Assembly (NCBI GenBank): GCA_012516225.1
Contig: JAAYWX010000138.1
Location: forward strand, 1 to 7,822
DNA from: Clostridiales bacterium
GTDB taxonomy: Bacteria; Bacillota; Clostridia; Oscillospirales; Oscillospiraceae
DNA length: 7,822 nt
Direction: 5' to 3'
This document shows positions 5,786-7,822 of the stretch, one piece after another. Each line of letters begins with the position of its first letter. The first letter of the stretch is position 1. Below the pieces are notes generated by a model. The model had not been told where the DNA came from. It searched no databases and was given only the letters and a program-made list of their open reading frames with translations. A program made the position numbers and the translations under genes.

Positions 5786-7531
5786 TCAGTTTTTTTTCTG
5801 CGCAATCTCTTCCTTTATTTTTGCCATGAAATCGTCAAGAGTCATCGTTCCTTCGTCTCCGCCCGCTCGTGTACGCACAGAGATCAGCTTTTCCTCGGCT
5901 TCCTTGTCTCCAAGAACAAGCATATACGGGATTTTCTGCAACTGCGCCTCGCGTATCTTATATCCGATTTTTTCGCTTCTGTAGTCGGCTTCAACCCTTA
6001 TTCCGGCGTCAAGCAAAGTTTTATAAACTCCTTCCGCATATTCACGGCTGCGGTCGGTTATCGGCATAACAATTGTCTGAACAGGAGACAACCACAGCGG
6101 GAATGCCCCGGCGAAATGCTCCGTGAGAATCCCTATAAAACGCTCGATGGAGCCGAAAGCCACCGTGTGTATCATAATCGGTCTGTGCTTTTCCCCATCC
6201 GCTCCAGTATACTCAAGCTCGAACCTCTCCGGCATTTGGAAGTCAAGCTGGATAGTGCCGCACTGCCATGTTCTTCCGATAGCGTCCTCAAGATGAAAAT
6301 CTATTTTGGGACCGTAAAATGCTCCGTCGCCCGGATTTATCACATATTCCTTTCCGTTGCTTTCAAGGACTTCTTTCAGGACATTTTCGCTGTACTCCCG
6401 TATTTCCTGACTGCCGATAAAATCCTCGGGACAAGTGGAAAGCTCAATATGGTACTTAAACCCGAACATATTGTAAACGCTGTCTATTTTATTTATTACC
6501 CCAAGTCTCTCGTCTTTCATCTGCTCTTTTGTCATGAATATATGGGCGTCATCCTGAGTAAAACATCGCACTCTCATAAGTCCGTGCAGAGCGCCCGAAA
6601 GCTCATGCCGGTGAACTACTCCCATCTCTCCCACGCGCATAGGCAGATCCTTATATGACCACGGACGGCGCTTATATGCGAGCATTCCTCCGGGACAGTT
6701 CATAGGCTTTATCGCATAGTCATCCCCGTCGATCTTCGTAAAGTACATATTGTCTTTGTAGTGATCCCAATGCCCGCTTCTGTGCCAAAGCTCCTCATTC
6801 AAAATCATAGGAGTCTTTATTTCCTGATAACCGCACTTTCTGTGCAGTTCCCTCCAGTAGTTTTCAAGTTCGTTGCGCAGAATCATACCTTTAGGCAGGA
6901 AAAACGGAAATCCCGGTCCCTCCTCCGTAAGCATAAAGAGGTCAAGCTCACGGCCAAGTTTGCGGTGGTCACGCTTTTTTGCTTCCTCAATGCGCTGGAG
7001 ATAGGCATCCAGCTCCTCTTTTTTCTGAAAGCAGGTGCCATATATACGCTGCAGCATTTTGCGTTTCGAATCCCCGCGCCAGTATGCGCCAGTACAGCTT
7101 GTCAGCTTTATTGCGTTGCCTTTTATGCGGCCGGTATTGTCCATATGCGGTCCGGCGCAAAGGTCCGTAAAATCGCCCTGCCTGTAAAAGCTTATAACGG
7201 CATCTTCGGGAAGGTCATTGATAAGTTCTATTTTATAAGGCTCATCCTTCATAAGTTCGAGGGCCTCGGTACGCGGCAGTTCAAAACGTTCAAGAGGTAT
7301 CTTTTCCTTGCATATATTCCGCATTTCGGCTTCAAGCTTTTCGAGTATATCCGGCGTGAATACAGTTTCCGAGTCCACATCATAATAAAATCCGTCTTCT
7401 ATCGCCGGGCCAATTGCCAGCTTCGTTTCCGGATAAAGGCGTTTTATAGCTTGCGCCAAAATATGGGAGGTTGTATGCCTATAGGCATTTTTAAACTCCG
7501 GATTTTCAAAAGTGTACTTCTTCTCATCCAT
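5786..7531 (-). CDS. thrS: Threonyl-tRNA synthetase lacking the TGS domain
   Basis: This class II enzyme charges tRNA-Thr with threonine in the cytoplasm. It has 581 residues; common bacterial ThrRS has about 640. The editing domain (about 10-195) keeps its metal-binding pairs: H19 and H23 (HTTSH), C125 and H129 (CAGPH). The catalytic core (about 200-485) shows the MNCPGGM motif, motif 2 VVHRHELSGALHG (305-317), zinc ligands C279, H330 and H455, and motif 3 GSIERFIGILTEH (460-472). The anticodon-binding domain occupies about 486-575. In the usual HRA-GS-ER stretch the residue after H455 is Thr456 rather than Arg. The protein begins directly at the editing domain; there is no N-terminal TGS. 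The start is supported by AAGGAG (7546-7541), 9 nt ahead, and by a riboswitch terminator upstream that leaves no room for a TGS-coding exten­sion. The gene is T-box controlled and ends at a strong terminator. Confidence 0.97.
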   Translation of the reverse strand: MDEKKYTFENPEFKNAYRHTTSHILAQAIKRLYPETKLAIGPAIEDGFYYDVDSETVFTPDILEKLEAEMRNICKEKIPLERFELPRTEALELMKDEPYKIELINDLPEDAVISFYRQGDFTDLCAGPHMDNTGRIKGNAIKLTSCTGAYWRGDSKRKMLQRIYGTCFQKKEELDAYLQRIEEAKKRDHRKLGRELDLFMLTEEGPGFPFFLPKGMILRNELENYWRELHRKCGYQEIKTPMILNEELWHRSGHWDHYKDNMYFTKIDGDDYAIKPMNCPGGMLAYKRRPWSYKDLPMRVGEMGVVHRHELSGALHGLMRVRCFTQDDAHIFMTKEQMKDERLGVINKIDSVYNMFGFKYHIELSTCPEDFIGSQEIREYSENVLKEVLESNGKEYVINPGDGAFYGPKIDFHLEDAIGRTWQCGTIQLDFQMPERFELEYTGADGEKHRPIMIHTVAFGSIERFIGILTEHFAGAFPLWLSPVQTIVMPITDRSREYAEGVYKTLLDAGIRVEADYRSEKIGYKIREAQLQKIPYMLVLGDKEAEEKLISVRTRAGGDEGTMTLDDFMAKIKEEIAQKKN

Positions 7532-7569
7532 TCTGTATATCTCCTTAAAATTTTAAAATTATTCTCTGC

Positions 7570-7599
7570 ATTAAACCTAATACGATTATTCCCCGTCAA
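7570..7599 (-). promoter_or_regulatory. Possible thrS promoter downstream of the T-box terminator
   Basis: On the - strand TTGACG (7599-7594) is followed after 18 nt by TTTAAT (7575-7570); each hexamer matches the sigma-A consensus at five of six positions. Transcription would start near 7563, about 17 nt before the ribosome binding site, and would bypass the riboswitch. The -35 overlaps a small AAGGC/GCCTT hairpin (7598-7613). Functional use is inference. Confidence 0.4.
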
Positions 7600-7621
7600 G
7601 GCGCAAAAGCCTTTATAAAAC

Positions 7622-7652
7622 AAAAAACACCCCTGAAATAATTTCAGGGGTG
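7622..7652 (-). terminator. T-box-controlled terminator of thrS
   Basis: TTTCAGGGGTG (7642-7652) and CACCCCTGAAA (7628-7638) form a perfect 11-bp stem with a 3-nt loop; on the - strand six T follow (7627-7622). Its first arm is the same sequence that pairs with the T-box in the antiterminator, so the two structures exclude each other. Confidence 0.93.
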
Positions 7653-7822
7653 CCTTAATAACACGGTTCCACCCTGCTTGCGGAAAAACTCCGCCGCTTA
7701 AGTGCGCTGTAACGTGCGCGGACGTATACGCCTACTCGTAACCTTTCGTCGTATCGGCTCAGGAGTGGTCAGAAAAAGCCGCGTTTCGGGACGGATTTCA
7801 GCATAGACCGCCCTCTCTGTAC
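7622..7822 (-). promoter_or_regulatory. Threonine T-box riboswitch leader of thrS
   Basis: This leader RNA senses uncharged tRNA-Thr and lets transcription into thrS continue when charging is low. On the - strand the 5' edge shows AGAGAGGG (7818-7811), typical of the stem I base. A likely specifier ACC (7769-7767) sits in CTGACCACTCCTGAG, read by a GGU-anticodon tRNA-Thr. A GCGG/CCGC hairpin (7694-7680) matches stem III. The T-box AGGGTGGAACCGTG follows at 7675-7662; its UGGA should pair with a tRNA ending UCCA, that is with a U discriminator. CAGGG and GTG flanking the TGGAACC bulge pair with the contiguous CAC-CCCTG (7652-7645), giving the antiterminator. The promoter and perhaps a few leader bases are outside the window. 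Class is certain; the specifier comes from position and agrees with the gene controlled. Confidence 0.95.

Noticed and set aside
5767..5797. + strand hairpin ACTGATG/CATCAGT followed by eight T, resembling a terminator
   Set aside because: No + strand gene lies upstream of it; the T-run is just the complement of the thrS Lys codons. At most it would stop antisense transcription.
5771..6658. Long + strand open frame opposite thrS, with a similar one at 6761-7618
   Set aside because: They lie antisense to an unmistakable threonyl-tRNA synthetase, have no good ribosome binding site or recognisable domain, and their composition is what the reverse complement of thrS would give.

Overview
The window looks like chromosomal DNA from a spore-forming, low-to-moderate GC Firmicute, probably of class Clostridia. 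The evidence is a T-box riboswitch in front of a threonyl-tRNA synthetase gene, a SleB-type germination hydrolase, strong AGGAGG-type ribosome binding sites, sigma-A-like promoters and U-tract terminators. I see no transposase, integrase, phage gene, CRISPR array, rRNA or tRNA gene.

Bases 1-3465 (+ strand) hold three overlapping genes for a nucleoside-type ABC importer of the BMP / NupNOPQ (YufNOPQ) class. They are a duplicated ATPase, cut by the window start and missing its first Walker A, and two integral membrane permeases. The lipoprotein binding protein expected upstream is outside the window. Both gene junctions overlap by 14 nt if the better-spaced start of the second permease is used.

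Bases 3466-4862 hold a convergent pair of small membrane proteins that each carry one zinc ribbon. The + strand gene (3653-4315) is a DUF5684-like membrane protein with a Q/N/Y-rich tail and a C-terminal ribbon. The - strand gene (4431-4850) has an N-terminal ribbon and a DUF4870/Tic20-like membrane domain. A perfect 15-bp hairpin lies between them and can end transcription from both sides. The - strand gene has a clear sigma-A promoter (TTGAAC-17-TATAAT).

Bases 4950-5748 (- strand) hold sleB, a secreted spore-cortex hydrolase with a peptidoglycan-binding domain, without a ypeB partner beside it. Upstream of it are an 11-bp tandem repeat and the thrS terminator.

Bases 5786-7822 (- strand) hold thrS and its T-box leader. 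The enzyme keeps the editing, catalytic and anticodon-binding domains but lacks the N-terminal TGS domain. The leader shows an ACC (Thr) specifier, the T-box sequence, an antiterminator and a competing terminator. A sigma-A-like promoter may lie between that terminator and thrS. The leader's own promoter is beyond the window end.

The parts are nutrient uptake, unknown membrane proteins, germination and translation; apart from the transporter operon I see no pathway joining them. I did not find a convincing new system. The items most worth checking are the Q/N/Y-rich zinc-ribbon protein and its partner, the TGS-less ThrRS, and the possible promoter that bypasses the T-box.
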